Assembly: GCF_002374855.1 (NCBI RefSeq)
Contig: NZ_NWVC01000001.1
Coordinates: 62,001-126,000 of the forward strand
Length of the DNA stretch: 64,000 bases
Source of the DNA: Sphingomonas adhaesiva
Lineage (GTDB): Bacteria; Pseudomonadota; Alphaproteobacteria; Sphingomonadales; Sphingomonadaceae
Direction: 5' to 3'
Of this stretch, positions 27,149-35,880 are shown piece by piece; position 1 is the stretch's first letter; the number at the start of each line of letters is the position of its first letter. The translations under genes were made by a program, and so were the position numbers. Under the pieces are notes generated by a model. That model saw nothing but the letters and a program-made list of their open reading frames with translations, ran no database searches and had not been told where the DNA came from.

Positions 27149-28285
27149 ATGGCCTATCCCCATGACGCGATCGTGTTCGATCCGCGCGACATCGACCTTT
27201 CGCGATCGCCGCTGGCGGGGAAGGTCGATGCCGAAACCTATGTGCTGGGTGCGTTCAACCCCGGCCTGACGCGGCTGCCCAATGGCAACCTCCTGATGAT
27301 GGTGCGCGTCGCGGAGGCGCTGCGCCAGCCGATCCGCGATGCACATATTCATGCGATCCGCTGGGATGACGGGCGCTACGTGCTCGACGCCTGGCCGCTG
27401 ACGCTGGTCGACACGTCCGATCCGCGCAAGTTCATGATGCGCGGCGGCGGGTGGCGGGTGATGGCGCTGACGTCGCTGTCGTGGCTGCTGCCGGTAGAAC
27501 TGGACGCGGACGGGCGGCGCGTGGTGGCGGTCCATTGCGATCGCGCGATCGTGCCGCGCGAACCCTATCAATGCTATGGCGTCGAGGATGCGCGGATCAG
27601 CCGTATCGACGGGCGCTATTACATGACGACCTGCTCGGTCAGCCCGGAGCGCCATTCCACCACGCTCTATTCCAGCGACGATGCGCTCGACTGGACGCTG
27701 CATGGTATCGTGCTGGACCACCAGAACAAGGACATGCTGCTGTTCGAGGGGAAGGTGGACGGCGCATTCTGGGCACAGACGCGGCCGCTGGGCGACCTGT
27801 ATTTCGCCTATCCCCCCGACAGCCCGTGGCGCGCGGGACCGTCGATCAACCTGGCGACGTCGCCCGACGCGCTCCACTGGAAGCCGCACGACCGCCCCGG
27901 TATCCGCCCGCATGCCGCCACCACCGCCACCGCGCGGATGGGTGGCGGTGCGCCGCCGGTGCTGGCGGAGGTGGACGGGCAGCGCGGGTGGCTGACGCTG
28001 TGGCACGGGGTCGAGCCGTCCGGCGTCGTGGGTATCTATCGCACCTATTGGACGCTGCTGGATGAACATGACCCGTCCCGCACGATCGCGACCAGCCATG
28101 CCCCGCTGCTGGAACCCGCGCCGGAGCTGACCGCGCCGCTGGCAGACCTGATGTATCTCGACGACGTCGTGTTCACGACCGGCGTGGTCGACGGCGGCGC
28201 GCACTGGATCGTGGCGAGCGGCGAGGCGGACCTGGCGTGCCGGATCACGCACGTGCCCAAGGAGGCGCTGACTGCCGGCGCGTGA
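27149..28285 (+). CDS. Glycoside hydrolase family 130 protein
   Basis: About 378 residues, five-bladed beta-propeller of the GH130 family, whose members are beta-mannoside phosphorylases or hydrolases. The signature YGVEDARISRIDGRYYMT contains the presumed general-acid Asp, and NPGLTRLPNGNLLMMVR, MLLFEGKVDGAFWAQTRP and MYLDDVVFTTGVV blades follow the family. GGTGGAG (27137-27143) is 5 bases before the ATG at 27149, so I prefer this to the GTG at 27143. The stop overlaps or closely precedes a GT4 gene, suggesting a joint role in a mannose-containing glycan, which is inference. Confidence 0.85.
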   Translation: MAYPHDAIVFDPRDIDLSRSPLAGKVDAETYVLGAFNPGLTRLPNGNLLMMVRVAEALRQPIRDAHIHAIRWDDGRYVLDAWPLTLVDTSDPRKFMMRGGGWRVMALTSLSWLLPVELDADGRRVVAVHCDRAIVPREPYQCYGVEDARISRIDGRYYMTTCSVSPERHSTTLYSSDDALDWTLHGIVLDHQNKDMLLFEGKVDGAFWAQTRPLGDLYFAYPPDSPWRAGPSINLATSPDALHWKPHDRPGIRPHAATTATARMGGGAPPVLAEVDGQRGWLTLWHGVEPSGVVGIYRTYWTLLDEHDPSRTIATSHAPLLEPAPELTAPLADLMYLDDVVFTTGVVDGGAHWIVASGEADLACRITHVPKEALTAGA

Positions 28286-28335
28286 CCGATGAGCCTGCGT
28301 TGCGGGGCGCGGGGCACAGCGGCTATGGCGCGGGC

Positions 28336-29472
28336 ATGTCGCAACCGCTGTCGATCCTGCACCTTCATTCCACGTTCGACCTGGGCGGGAAGGAAGCGCG
28401 CGCCGTCCGGCTGATGAACGCCTTCGGTGACCGCGCCCGCCATGTCATCGTATCGGGGATGCCGGGCCGTTACGGCGCGCGCGAGCGGATCGCCAAGGGC
28501 ATCCGCTACGAGATCGCGCAGAACCCGCCGCCGCTGACCGGGCGGCCGTCCGTGGCGCGGTACGAGGCGATCGCGCGGTTCATGCGCGGGTTCGACCTGG
28601 TGCTGACGTACAATTGGGGCGCGATCGACGGGGTGATGGCGCGGCGGGTGTTCGGGCGCGGTACGCCGCCGGTGATCCACCACGAGGACGGTTTCAACGA
28701 GGACGAGGCCGGCGGGCTGAAGCGCGAGCGCAACCTGTACCGCCGCTTCGCGCTGAGCGCCGCCAGCGCGCTGGTGGTGCCCAGCGACGTGCTGGAGCGG
28801 ATCGCGCTGGAGACGTGGAAGCAGCCGCGCGCACGCGTCCATCGCATCGGCAACGGCATCGCCACCGCGCTCTATGCGCAGCGCCCCGATCCAAAGGCGA
28901 TCCCCGGCTTCGTCCGCAACGAACGCGAAACGGTGATCGGCAGCGTCGCGGGACTGCGCGCAGTGAAGGATCTACCGGCGCTGGTGCGCGCGGCAGGCGG
29001 CCTGTCGGCGCGGTTCCGGCTGGTAATCGTCGGCGAGGGGCCGGAACGCGCCGCGATCGAGCAGGCGGCACTGGCGATGGGCATCGACGACCGCGTCGTC
29101 CTGCCCGGCTTCCTCGACCGGCCGTACCGGTTCATGGGATTGTTCGACATGCTGGCGCTGTCGTCGCGGTCCGAACAGGCGCCGATCAGCGTGATCGAGG
29201 CGATGGCCGCGGGCCTGCCGGTGGTCAGCCCGCCGGTCGGCGACGTGGCGCGGATGGTGTCGGCGGAAAACCGCCCGTTCATCACCGAGCATCACGGCGA
29301 GGTGCGACTGCGCGACGCGATGCAGGCGCTGGCGGGCGACCGCGACCTGCGCCAGCGGGTGGGCGCGGCCAACCGCGCCAAGGCGGTGGCTGAGTTCGAC
29401 GAGGGCGTGATGATCGACCGCTACGCTGCGCTCTACGCCGGGGCGGTGGGGCGGCCCGGCTGCCTGGGATGA
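28336..29472 (+). CDS. Glycosyltransferase family 4
   Basis: About 378 residues from the ATG at 28336. GT4 (GT-B) features are LHLHSTFDLGGKEARAVRL at the N-terminus, VVPSDVLERIALETW, IGSVAGLRAVKDLPALVRA, IVGEGPER, and VIEAMAAGLPVVSPPVG with the nucleotide-binding Glu. An in-frame GTG at 28282 overlaps the GH130 stop (GTGA) and would add 18 residues; the homology starts at SILHLHST, so the downstream ATG is safer. It probably adds a sugar to a surface polysaccharide; donor and acceptor are unknown. Confidence 0.87.
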   Translation: MSQPLSILHLHSTFDLGGKEARAVRLMNAFGDRARHVIVSGMPGRYGARERIAKGIRYEIAQNPPPLTGRPSVARYEAIARFMRGFDLVLTYNWGAIDGVMARRVFGRGTPPVIHHEDGFNEDEAGGLKRERNLYRRFALSAASALVVPSDVLERIALETWKQPRARVHRIGNGIATALYAQRPDPKAIPGFVRNERETVIGSVAGLRAVKDLPALVRAAGGLSARFRLVIVGEGPERAAIEQAALAMGIDDRVVLPGFLDRPYRFMGLFDMLALSSRSEQAPISVIEAMAAGLPVVSPPVGDVARMVSAENRPFITEHHGEVRLRDAMQALAGDRDLRQRVGAANRAKAVAEFDEGVMIDRYAALYAGAVGRPGCLG

Positions 29473-29481
29473 GTCGCAATT

Positions 29482-29510
29482 TTGTCGCGTTGCGGCCCGA
29501 TTGGTTTATA
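29482..29510 (+). promoter_or_regulatory. Candidate sigma-70 promoter
   Basis: TTGTCG (29482-29487) and TTTATA (29505-29510) are separated by 17 bases in an otherwise GC-rich region, 38 bases before the GTG start of the next gene. It is the clearest AT-rich -10-like site in this part of the window. Confidence 0.4.
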
Positions 29511-29548
29511 CGGACGCGCGTTGTCATTCTGGTGAACTGGGAAATCGC

Positions 29549-30952
29549 GTGTTCAAGGGGCTGAAGCCGATCGTCTATGCCGGCCGCGAGGTGTGGCCGC
29601 TGGTGGAGGGTGGAAAGGGCGTCGCCGCCACCAACCATGCCTCCGCCGGGGCGTGGGCCGCGGCGGGCGGGATCGGCACGGTATCGGCGGTCAACGCCGA
29701 CAGCTACGATCCCGACGGCAAGATCATCCCGCAGGTCTATCGCGCGCTGACCCGCCGCGAACGGCACGAGGAACTGGTCGCCTATGCGATCGAGGGCGCG
29801 GTGCAGCAGGTACAGCGCGCGTGGGAGATCGCGGGCGGCAAGGGCGCGATCAACATCAACGTCCTGTGGGAAATGGGCGGTGCGCAGCGTGTGCTGCAGG
29901 GCGTGCTGGAGCGCACCCGCGGGCTGGTGGCGGGCGTCACCTGCGGCGCGGGGATGCCGTACAAGCTGAGCGAGATCGCGGCGTCGTACAACGTCAACTA
30001 CCTGCCGATCGTCAGCTCCGGCCGTGCGTTCCGCGCGCTGTGGAAGCGTGCCTATTCCAAGGTATCGGACTTGCTGGGCGCGGTTGTCTACGAGGATCCG
30101 TGGCTGGCGGGCGGGCATAACGGCCTGTCGAATGCCGAAGACCCGCTGAAGCCGGAGGATCCCTATCCCCGCGTCAAGGCGCTGCGCGACACGATGCGCG
30201 AGGGCGGCATCCCCGACAGCGTGCCGATCGTGATGGCGGGCGGCGTCTGGTATCTGCGCGACTGGAACGAGTGGATCGACAACCCCGAACTGGGGCAGAT
30301 CGCGTTCCAGTACGGCACGCGCCCGCTGCTGACGCAGGAAAGCCCGATCCCCGACGGATGGAAGGCCAAGCTGATGGAGATCGAGGAGGGCGAGGTGTCG
30401 CTCCACCGTTTCTCCCCCACCGGTTTCTATTCGTCGGCGGTGCGCAACCCGTTCCTGCGCGTGCTGGAGGCGCGATCCGACAGGCAGATCGCCTTTTCGA
30501 CGCAGGAGGCGGGGGACCATGTCTTCCAGCTGGACGTTGGCGTGAAGGGCAAGAATTTCTGGGTGACGCGCAACGACCTGCTGCGCGCGCGCCAGTGGTT
30601 CGGCGAAGGCTTCACCGACGCGCTGAAGACGCCCGACAATACGCTGGTGTTCGTGTCGCCGGGCGAAAAGGCGGAGATCCGCAAGGATCAGGCCGATTGC
30701 ATGGGCTGTCTCAGCCAGTGCCTGTTTTCCAGCTGGGCGGATACCGAGACGAACTCGACCGGACGGCTGGCCGATCCGCGCAGCTTCTGCATCCAGAAGA
30801 CGTTGCAGGAGATCGCGCACGGTGCCGATACCGACCGGAACCTGATGTTCGCAGGACATGCGGCGTATAATTTCAAGCGCGATCCCTTCTATTCCAATGG
30901 CTTCGTGCCGACGGTGAAGCAGCTGGTCGATCGCATCCTGACCGGCGACTGA
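29549..30952 (+). CDS. NAD(P)H-dependent flavin oxidoreductase, 2-nitropropane dioxygenase-like (long form)
   Basis: 467-residue protein of COG2070-type flavin oxidoreductases. It opens FKGLKPIVYAGREVWPLVEGGKGVAATNH (in parts), with AGAWAAAGGIGTVSAVN, GVTCGAGMPYKL, LPIVSSGRAFRALW, PIVMAGGVWYL and GQIAFQYGTRPLL as barrel and FMN-phosphate motifs. The C-terminal part has a cysteine cluster, DCMGCLSQCLFSSW, which I have seen in this longer subgroup but whose role is unknown. The GTG at 29549 has GGGAAA upstream. It is about 130 residues longer than the flavoprotein at 16304. Confidence 0.83.
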   Translation: MFKGLKPIVYAGREVWPLVEGGKGVAATNHASAGAWAAAGGIGTVSAVNADSYDPDGKIIPQVYRALTRRERHEELVAYAIEGAVQQVQRAWEIAGGKGAININVLWEMGGAQRVLQGVLERTRGLVAGVTCGAGMPYKLSEIAASYNVNYLPIVSSGRAFRALWKRAYSKVSDLLGAVVYEDPWLAGGHNGLSNAEDPLKPEDPYPRVKALRDTMREGGIPDSVPIVMAGGVWYLRDWNEWIDNPELGQIAFQYGTRPLLTQESPIPDGWKAKLMEIEEGEVSLHRFSPTGFYSSAVRNPFLRVLEARSDRQIAFSTQEAGDHVFQLDVGVKGKNFWVTRNDLLRARQWFGEGFTDALKTPDNTLVFVSPGEKAEIRKDQADCMGCLSQCLFSSWADTETNSTGRLADPRSFCIQKTLQEIAHGADTDRNLMFAGHAAYNFKRDPFYSNGFVPTVKQLVDRILTGD

Positions 30953-31383
30953 TGCTGGACGCCACGCTGGCGCGCGTCGCGGCGGCGATGGCGCAGGCGG
31001 GCGCGCGCGACCCCTGGTGGATCATCGGCAGCGCGGCGGTCGTGCTGCACGGCGTCGACACGGCGGTGGCGGATGTCGACCTGCTGCTGTCGCCTGCCGA
31101 TGCCGCGCGAGTGCTGGCGGTGTGGCCGGGCGGGGTGGGGCTCGGTACGGCGAGCGAGCGGTTCCGGTCCTACCCTTATGCGCGGCTGGACGGTGCGCCG
31201 TTGCCGGTGGAGATCATGGCCGGGCTGGAAGTGTTCGTCGACGGCATGTGGCAGGCGATCCGCCCGGTGACGCGCGAGGGGCGGCGCGGGGTGTTCGTGC
31301 CGGGGCGTGCCGAGCTGGTGGATATCCTGCGGATGTTCGGGCGCGAAAAGGACCTGCGTCGCGCGGCGGCGTTGGTTGATTAG
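30952..31383 (+). CDS. Nucleotidyltransferase-fold small protein
   Basis: 143 residues; the ATG shares a base with the previous stop (TGATG), so translation is coupled. WWIIGSAAVVLHGVDTAVADVDLLLSP matches the G-S ... D-x-D core of the DNA polymerase-beta superfamily, as in minimal nucleotidyltransferases and aminoglycoside adenylyltransferase-like proteins. A third acidic residue may be the E of PVEIMAGLEVFVD. There is no HEPN partner, so a classical MNT/HEPN toxin pair is unlikely. Activity unknown. Confidence 0.65.
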   Translation: MLDATLARVAAAMAQAGARDPWWIIGSAAVVLHGVDTAVADVDLLLSPADAARVLAVWPGGVGLGTASERFRSYPYARLDGAPLPVEIMAGLEVFVDGMWQAIRPVTREGRRGVFVPGRAELVDILRMFGREKDLRRAAALVD

Positions 31384-31540
31384 GGTTCACGCGAAGACGC
31401 GAAGACGCGAAGAAGGGGGTTCACGCGGAGTTGTCGTGTGGCGACGCGGAGCGCCCGCCTATTTTCAAGTACCGGTAATTTGGGCCGCTTCGGCGGCCGA
31501 GGGTGATCCACCTTCCCGTCTTCGCGGCTTCGCGTGAACC
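31384..31540. repeat. Inverted-repeat element, 157 bp
   Basis: Imperfect 24-bp terminal inverted repeats (start GGTTCACGCGAAGACGCG, end its complement with one mismatch) flank a centre with a 6-bp GGCCGC-TTCG-GCGGCC hairpin at 31483-31498. Just inside the left end, 31411-31430 nearly repeats the left arm of the element at 44860 (GAAGGGGTTCACGCGGAG with one extra G). It begins at the stop codon of the preceding gene. No ORF inside; MITE- or BIME-like. Confidence 0.7.
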
Positions 31541-31549
31541 CGATGGACG

Positions 31550-31867
31550 CTAACGACAGGACAGCGAGGGGCCGGCGGCGTGCCACCTTGCCTGGCACAT
31601 GGTCATCCGGCGCGCGACCGGGACGAACAGCGGCGGGCGGCGCGGATAATCGCAGCGCAGGGTGAGCGAGCGCCCGGCGCGATAGACGCCGTCGACCCGC
31701 CACGTCTGCACCAGCACGCCGTTCCTGCGGCGTGACGTGTCGGGGGCAAGGACAGCATTGTCGGCGACGGGACCGTCGAAAAGGGCGAAGCCGACCAGCG
31801 GAGCGGCGTCGCGCGGGGACGGGCAGGTGACCGCGACCGCGGTGGTCAGCATCAGCATGGCGATCAT
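31550..31867 (-). CDS. Small secreted protein, STY0301-like
   Basis: 105 residues. The ATG at 31867 follows an excellent GGAAGGAG at 6-base spacing; the frame is open further upstream. A signal peptide (about 1-14, ending AVAVTCPSP) precedes a small domain with a W, a conserved LRCDYPRRPPLFVPV strand and paired cysteines near the end (MCQARW, LSC). This resembles the small periplasmic STY0301-type proteins. Function unknown; identification tentative. Confidence 0.55.
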   Translation of the reverse strand: MIAMLMLTTAVAVTCPSPRDAAPLVGFALFDGPVADNAVLAPDTSRRRNGVLVQTWRVDGVYRAGRSLTLRCDYPRRPPLFVPVARRMTMCQARWHAAGPSLSCR

Positions 31868-31945
31868 CGTAGCTCCTTCCCCGCGCAAGCGAACGGCGCG
31901 CCGCCGGGGTGGCGACGCGCCGTCATGCTAGCGGCGGAGCGGCGG

Positions 31946-32137
31946 TCAGTCGATGACGGTGCCGGCCACGGCGCCGGCCGCGCCGCCGACGGCCGCACCC
32001 TTCTCCACGCTGCCGCCGGTCACGGCTGCGACGCCGGCGGCGCCCGCACCGCCGATCGCGGCACCACGCAGCGTCGAACACGCCGACATCGACACGGCCG
32101 ACGCAACCAGCAGGGCGGAGATGGCGATCTTCTTCAT
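31946..32137 (-). CDS. Small glycine-zipper lipoprotein
   Basis: 63 residues with a lipoprotein signal peptide: MKKIAISALLVASAVSMSAC places the lipid-anchored Cys at 20. The mature part is almost wholly Gly/Ala/Val in repeating GGAGAAG and GGAAGAVAG units, a glycine-zipper membrane segment like those of osmotically inducible or entericidin-like outer-membrane lipoproteins. AAGGAAG lies 5 bases upstream. Upstream it has GGGAAC but no convincing -10 for the stress sigma factor. Confidence 0.75.
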   Translation of the reverse strand: MKKIAISALLVASAVSMSACSTLRGAAIGGAGAAGVAAVTGGSVEKGAAVGGAAGAVAGTVID

Positions 32138-32228
32138 GGAGGCTTCCTTTCCGGGGTGGGTGACCCCCGTCAAAAGGTTCGCGCGTCCATGGGTTCCCGT
32201 GGGAAACTTTTCGTCACATGTCCGCGTG

Positions 32229-33227
32229 TTAGGCCCAGCCCTCCAGCACCTGGTCGGGCGGGCGATGGCCATCGGCCCACATGCGGATATTGGCGACGAC
32301 ACGCTCGCCGCTGGCCACGCGGCCCTCGTAGGTGGCGGACCCCATGTGCGGCGTCATGACGACATTGGGCAGCGACAGCAGGCGCGGGTCGATCTGCGGT
32401 TCGTGGCGCCACACGTCCAGCCCGGCGCCCGCCAGCCGCCCGCCCTCCAGCGCATCGACCAGCGCATCCTCGTCCAGGATGCCGCCGCGGCTGGCGTTGA
32501 TGACGAAGACGTGCGGACGCAGCAGCGCGATGCGGCGCGCGTCGATCAGGTCGCGGCTGTCGGCGTTGAGCGGGGTGTGCAGCGTCAGGATGTCGATCGC
32601 GCCCAGCATCTCGTCGAGATTGGGGTGCCATTGCGCGCCAAGCTCCGCCTCCACCACCTTGGGCAGGCGGTGGCGGTTGTGATAGTGGATCGACAGGCCG
32701 AACGCGCGCGCGCGGCGCGCCACCGCCTGGCCGATGCGGCCCATGCCGACGATCCCCAGCGCCTTGCCGCCGATGCGATAGCCCAGCATCCCGCCGGGGC
32801 TCCACCCGCTCCACTGGCCCGACCGGACCAGCTTCTCGCCCTCCGCCAGCCGGCGCGGGACGGACACGATCAGCGCCATCGTCAGGTCGGCGGTATCCTC
32901 GGTCAGGACGCCGGGGGTGTTGGTGACGATGATCCCGCGGGCGCGCGCGGCCTTCAGGTCGATATGGTTCACGCCGGCGCCGAAATTGGCGATCAGCCGC
33001 AGGCGCTCGCCCGCGCCCTCGATCAGCGTGGCGTCGATCGTGTCGGTGACGGCCGGGACCAGCACGTCGCAGGTCGCCATCGCGCGCGCCAGTTCGTCGC
33101 GCGTCATCGGGCGGTCGCCGCGGTTGTTGGTGGTGTCGAACAATTCCTCCAGCCGCCGCATGACGACATCGGGCAGTTCGCGCGTGACGATCACCGTGGG
33201 ATGGGCGGAGCGTCGCGTGTCGGCCAT
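32229..33227 (-). CDS. D-2-hydroxyacid dehydrogenase, glyoxylate/hydroxypyruvate reductase type
   Basis: 332-residue NAD(P)-dependent D-isomer 2-hydroxyacid dehydrogenase. It has the Rossmann loop GIVGMGRIGQAVARRA and catalytic Arg (INASRGGILDEDAL), Glu (DVWRHEP) and His (VVMTPHMGSAT). The ANFGAGVNHIDLKAARARGI and GVLTEDTADLTMALI segments are those of glyoxylate reductase/glycerate dehydrogenase (GyaR-like). The start at 33227 matches the family; the frame is open to 33398 through an unrelated stretch. It diverges from the SH3 protein gene. Confidence 0.87.
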   Translation of the reverse strand: MADTRRSAHPTVIVTRELPDVVMRRLEELFDTTNNRGDRPMTRDELARAMATCDVLVPAVTDTIDATLIEGAGERLRLIANFGAGVNHIDLKAARARGIIVTNTPGVLTEDTADLTMALIVSVPRRLAEGEKLVRSGQWSGWSPGGMLGYRIGGKALGIVGMGRIGQAVARRARAFGLSIHYHNRHRLPKVVEAELGAQWHPNLDEMLGAIDILTLHTPLNADSRDLIDARRIALLRPHVFVINASRGGILDEDALVDALEGGRLAGAGLDVWRHEPQIDPRLLSLPNVVMTPHMGSATYEGRVASGERVVANIRMWADGHRPPDQVLEGWA

Positions 33228-33321
33228 GCCAGCGGATTGGCGCAGCCGGCGGGGCGCGTCAACGGTTGATGCGGGCGCGGTCCGGGCGCTACAGGCGGTG
33301 GATGACCAGGGGTATCGGGTA

Positions 33322-33801
33322 ATGCGGGCGGGCATGTGGATGGTCGCGGCGGCAGTGGCGGCGACGACACCGGTCGAGGCCGCGCCTGCCGACCGCAAGC
33401 CGCCTTATTACGCATCCATCGCCCCGGCGCGCGCGCGGATGCGCACCGGGCCGGGGCGCACCTTTCCGTCCAGCTGGCTGTATGTGCGCGCCGGCCTGCC
33501 GGTGCGGGTGGTCGACACGTTCAAGGAATGGCGCAAGATCGAGGACCCCGGCGGCACGCAGGGGTGGATGCTGGGCACGATGATCAGCAACACCCGCGCC
33601 GCGATCGTACAGGGCGGCGACCCGGCGGAAATGCGCGACAAGCCCGGTGGGCCGCACATCCTGTTCCGCGCGCAGCCCGGCGTCGTCGGGCGCGTCAGCC
33701 AGTGCGGCAACGGCTGGTGCCGGTTCGACGTGAAGGGGCAGGCGGGCTTCATCCAGATCGACCGGCTGTGGGGCGTCGAACCGGAAGAGGTATTGCCATG
33801 A
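33322..33801 (+). CDS. Secreted SH3-domain protein
   Basis: 159 residues: signal peptide (about 1-22, ending VEAAPA) and two bacterial SH3-like repeats, ARARMRTGPGRTFPSSWLYVR...WRKIEDPGGTQGWM and a second with QCGNGWCRFDVKGQAGFI. These periplasmic proteins probably bind peptidoglycan or a partner. The stop overlaps the nadC start by four bases (ATGA), giving a tight SH3-nadC pair. Alternative start 33334 (MWMVAAAVAA) would shorten the signal peptide by four residues. Confidence 0.8.
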   Translation: MRAGMWMVAAAVAATTPVEAAPADRKPPYYASIAPARARMRTGPGRTFPSSWLYVRAGLPVRVVDTFKEWRKIEDPGGTQGWMLGTMISNTRAAIVQGGDPAEMRDKPGGPHILFRAQPGVVGRVSQCGNGWCRFDVKGQAGFIQIDRLWGVEPEEVLP

Positions 33802-34643
33802 CGTTCGTCCTCGACGGGTTCGACACCGAGGCCTTCGTCACCGCGACGCTGGCGGAGGACATGGGGGAGGGCGGCGACGTCACCTCCGCCGCGGTCATTC
33901 CCGCCGCCGCGCGCTTCGCCGCCGTGATGGACAGCCGCGATGCGATCACGGTGTGCGGGCTGGAGATCGCGGCCGCCTTCTTCCGCCGGATGGACCCGGG
34001 CGCCGCGATCGACCTGCTGGTCCGCGACGGCGCACAGGTGGCGCCGGGGACCGCGCTGATGCGGATCACCGGTGCGGCGCGCGCACTGCTGACCGCGGAG
34101 CGATCGGCGCTCAACACCGTCCAGCATCTGTCGGGGATCGCGACGCTGACGCGCGCCTATGTCGATCGGATCGCGGGCACCGGCGCGACGCTGCTCGACA
34201 CGCGCAAGACCATCCCCGGGCTGCGCCGGCTGGAGAAATACGCCACCCGCACCGGCGGCGCGAAGAACCATCGCATGGGCCTGTGGGATGCGGCGATGAT
34301 CAAGGACAATCACGTCGCGGTCGCCGGCGGGGTCGGCCCCGCGGCGGCGCTGGCCAAGGCGGCGGGGATCGCCGACATCATCGTCGAGGTCGACCGCATC
34401 GACCAGATCGTGCCGGCGCTGGATGCGGGCGCGACTCATCTGCTGCTCGACAACATGCCGCCCGCGGTGCTGCGCGAGGCGGTGGGGATCGTCGGCAGAC
34501 GCGTCCCTACCGAAGCGTCGGGCGGCGTCACGCTAGAGACGATCCGCGCGATCGCGGAAACCGGCGTCACCTATGTCAGCGTCGGGCGGATCACCCAGTC
34601 GGCGCCGGCGGCGGACATCGGGCTGGATTTCGCCGCGGCATGA
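33798..34643 (+). CDS. nadC: Quinolinate phosphoribosyltransferase (carboxylating)
   Basis: 281-residue NadC of de novo NAD synthesis, converting quinolinate and PRPP into nicotinate mononucleotide. Signature pieces are LAEDMGEGGDVTSAAVIP, ERSALNTVQHLSGIATLTR, LLDTRKTIPGLRRLEKYAT, GGAKNHRMGLWDAAMIKDNH, HLLLDNMPP and EASGGVTLETIRAIAETGV. All catalytic and substrate-binding residues I expect are present. nadA and nadB are not in the window. The start codon overlaps the SH3 gene. Confidence 0.95.
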   Translation: MTFVLDGFDTEAFVTATLAEDMGEGGDVTSAAVIPAAARFAAVMDSRDAITVCGLEIAAAFFRRMDPGAAIDLLVRDGAQVAPGTALMRITGAARALLTAERSALNTVQHLSGIATLTRAYVDRIAGTGATLLDTRKTIPGLRRLEKYATRTGGAKNHRMGLWDAAMIKDNHVAVAGGVGPAAALAKAAGIADIIVEVDRIDQIVPALDAGATHLLLDNMPPAVLREAVGIVGRRVPTEASGGVTLETIRAIAETGVTYVSVGRITQSAPAADIGLDFAAA

Positions 34644-34715
34644 CCGCCCCGGCTTGCGCCGCGCACGATCCGGGCGCAGGGGCGTTCCGTAACGTCAACG
34701 GGAAGTGAACCGCGC

Positions 34716-35141
34716 GTGCGTCCGCCTGCCATCGTGTTTTTCGAGCGTCTGTACCTTTCCTCGCTGGGGCTGTCGGTGATCGGCTGGGCGATCAGCTGGC
34801 CGGCGCTGTCGGCGCGGATGGCGGCCGATCCGCGGACCGCCGGGTTCGGCTGGCTGCTGCCGGCCGGTCTGGCGCTGTCGGTGGCGATCACGCTGGCGCT
34901 GTGGTTCTGCGTCGCGCGCCGCGCCAGCCGCGTCGCCCGTACGATCGCGGTCGTGCTGGCCGCATTGTCGGTGCTGCGGTTGCTGCTGAACCTGCCCGCG
35001 ATGCTGAGCGGGGCGATGCCGCCGCTGGCCGCGATCCTCTCCATTGCCACCGTCGCGCTGGGCGTGGTGGCGGTGGTCGCTTTGTACCGCCCGGACGCGC
35101 GCAGCTGGTTCGGGGAAGATTGGGAAGGAGACGCCGCATGA
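34716..35141 (+). CDS. Small four-helix membrane protein
   Basis: 141 residues with four hydrophobic segments (about 10-30, 45-67, 75-95 and 102-125) and a short acidic C-terminus. Begins with GTG at 34716, with GGGAAG about ten bases before. I recognise no family. Its stop overlaps the RNase T2 start by four bases (ATGA), so the two are cotranslated; nadC ends 72 bases upstream. Confidence 0.65.
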   Translation: MRPPAIVFFERLYLSSLGLSVIGWAISWPALSARMAADPRTAGFGWLLPAGLALSVAITLALWFCVARRASRVARTIAVVLAALSVLRLLLNLPAMLSGAMPPLAAILSIATVALGVVAVVALYRPDARSWFGEDWEGDAA

Positions 35142-35848
35142 TCGTCCGCTCGCTGGCCGCGATGGCCCTGATGTTGCCGGGCGTGGCGGGGGCGCAGGTC
35201 CTGTCCTGCGCGATCCCCGGCGCCATCCCGCGCCCGCATCCCGACCTGCCCAGCGAAAGCCAGCCCGCGCGCCGCCTGCCGATCGGCAGCTACACGCTGG
35301 CGATCACCTGGAACCCGGAATTCTGCCGCAACCGCGGCGACGACGCGGCCAACCGGTTCCAGTGCGGCGGCACCAACCGCTTCGGCTTCACGCTGCACGG
35401 GCTGTGGCCCGACGGAATCGGGAAGGACTGGCCGCAATATTGCCGCGCCACGCCGATCCTGTCGCGGCAGGTGATCCGCCGCCACCTGTGCTCCACCCCC
35501 TCGGCGCAGCTGATGCAGCACGAATGGGCCAAGCACGGGACGTGCATGGCCGGATACACCCCCGACCGCTACTTCGCGCGGTCGACCACGATGTACGGCC
35601 GGCTGCGCTTTCCGGACATGGACGCGCTGTCGCGCCAGACGCTGACCGCGGGCACGCTGGCCGATGCGATCGCGCGCGCCAATCCGGGGATGGCGCCCGA
35701 CATGATGCGGATCACTGCGACGCGGCAGGGGTGGCTGGACGAGGTGTGGCTGTGCACCGACCGCCGCTTCCGATACACGCGCTGCCCGGCGCACCAGGGC
35801 GGGCTGTCGCCCGATGCGGCGGTGAAGATCTGGCGCGGGCGGCGGTAA
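35138..35848 (+). CDS. Secreted ribonuclease T2 family protein
   Basis: 236 residues with a signal peptide (cleavage probably after GVAGA). Both catalytic blocks of RNase T2 are present: FTLHGLWPD (CAS1) and HEWAKHGTC (CAS2), each with its His. Several cysteines (SCAIPG, EFCRN, QYCRA, RHLCS, GTCMAG, LCTD, RCPAHQ) suggest disulfides. A GGGAAGGAG Shine-Dalgarno lies before the ATG at 35138. Such enzymes cleave RNA in the periplasm or outside, mainly for nutrient salvage. Confidence 0.9.
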   Translation: MIVRSLAAMALMLPGVAGAQVLSCAIPGAIPRPHPDLPSESQPARRLPIGSYTLAITWNPEFCRNRGDDAANRFQCGGTNRFGFTLHGLWPDGIGKDWPQYCRATPILSRQVIRRHLCSTPSAQLMQHEWAKHGTCMAGYTPDRYFARSTTMYGRLRFPDMDALSRQTLTAGTLADAIARANPGMAPDMMRITATRQGWLDEVWLCTDRRFRYTRCPAHQGGLSPDAAVKIWRGRR

Positions 35849-35880
35849 GCGCGACGGGATTTTTGCGGACGTCCGCTCCG

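Noticed and set aside
32138..32230. GGGAAC upstream of the glycine-zipper lipoprotein as an EcfG promoter
   Set aside because: No GTT-type -10 at 16-17 base spacing; only CCTT at 15, so the match is too weak.
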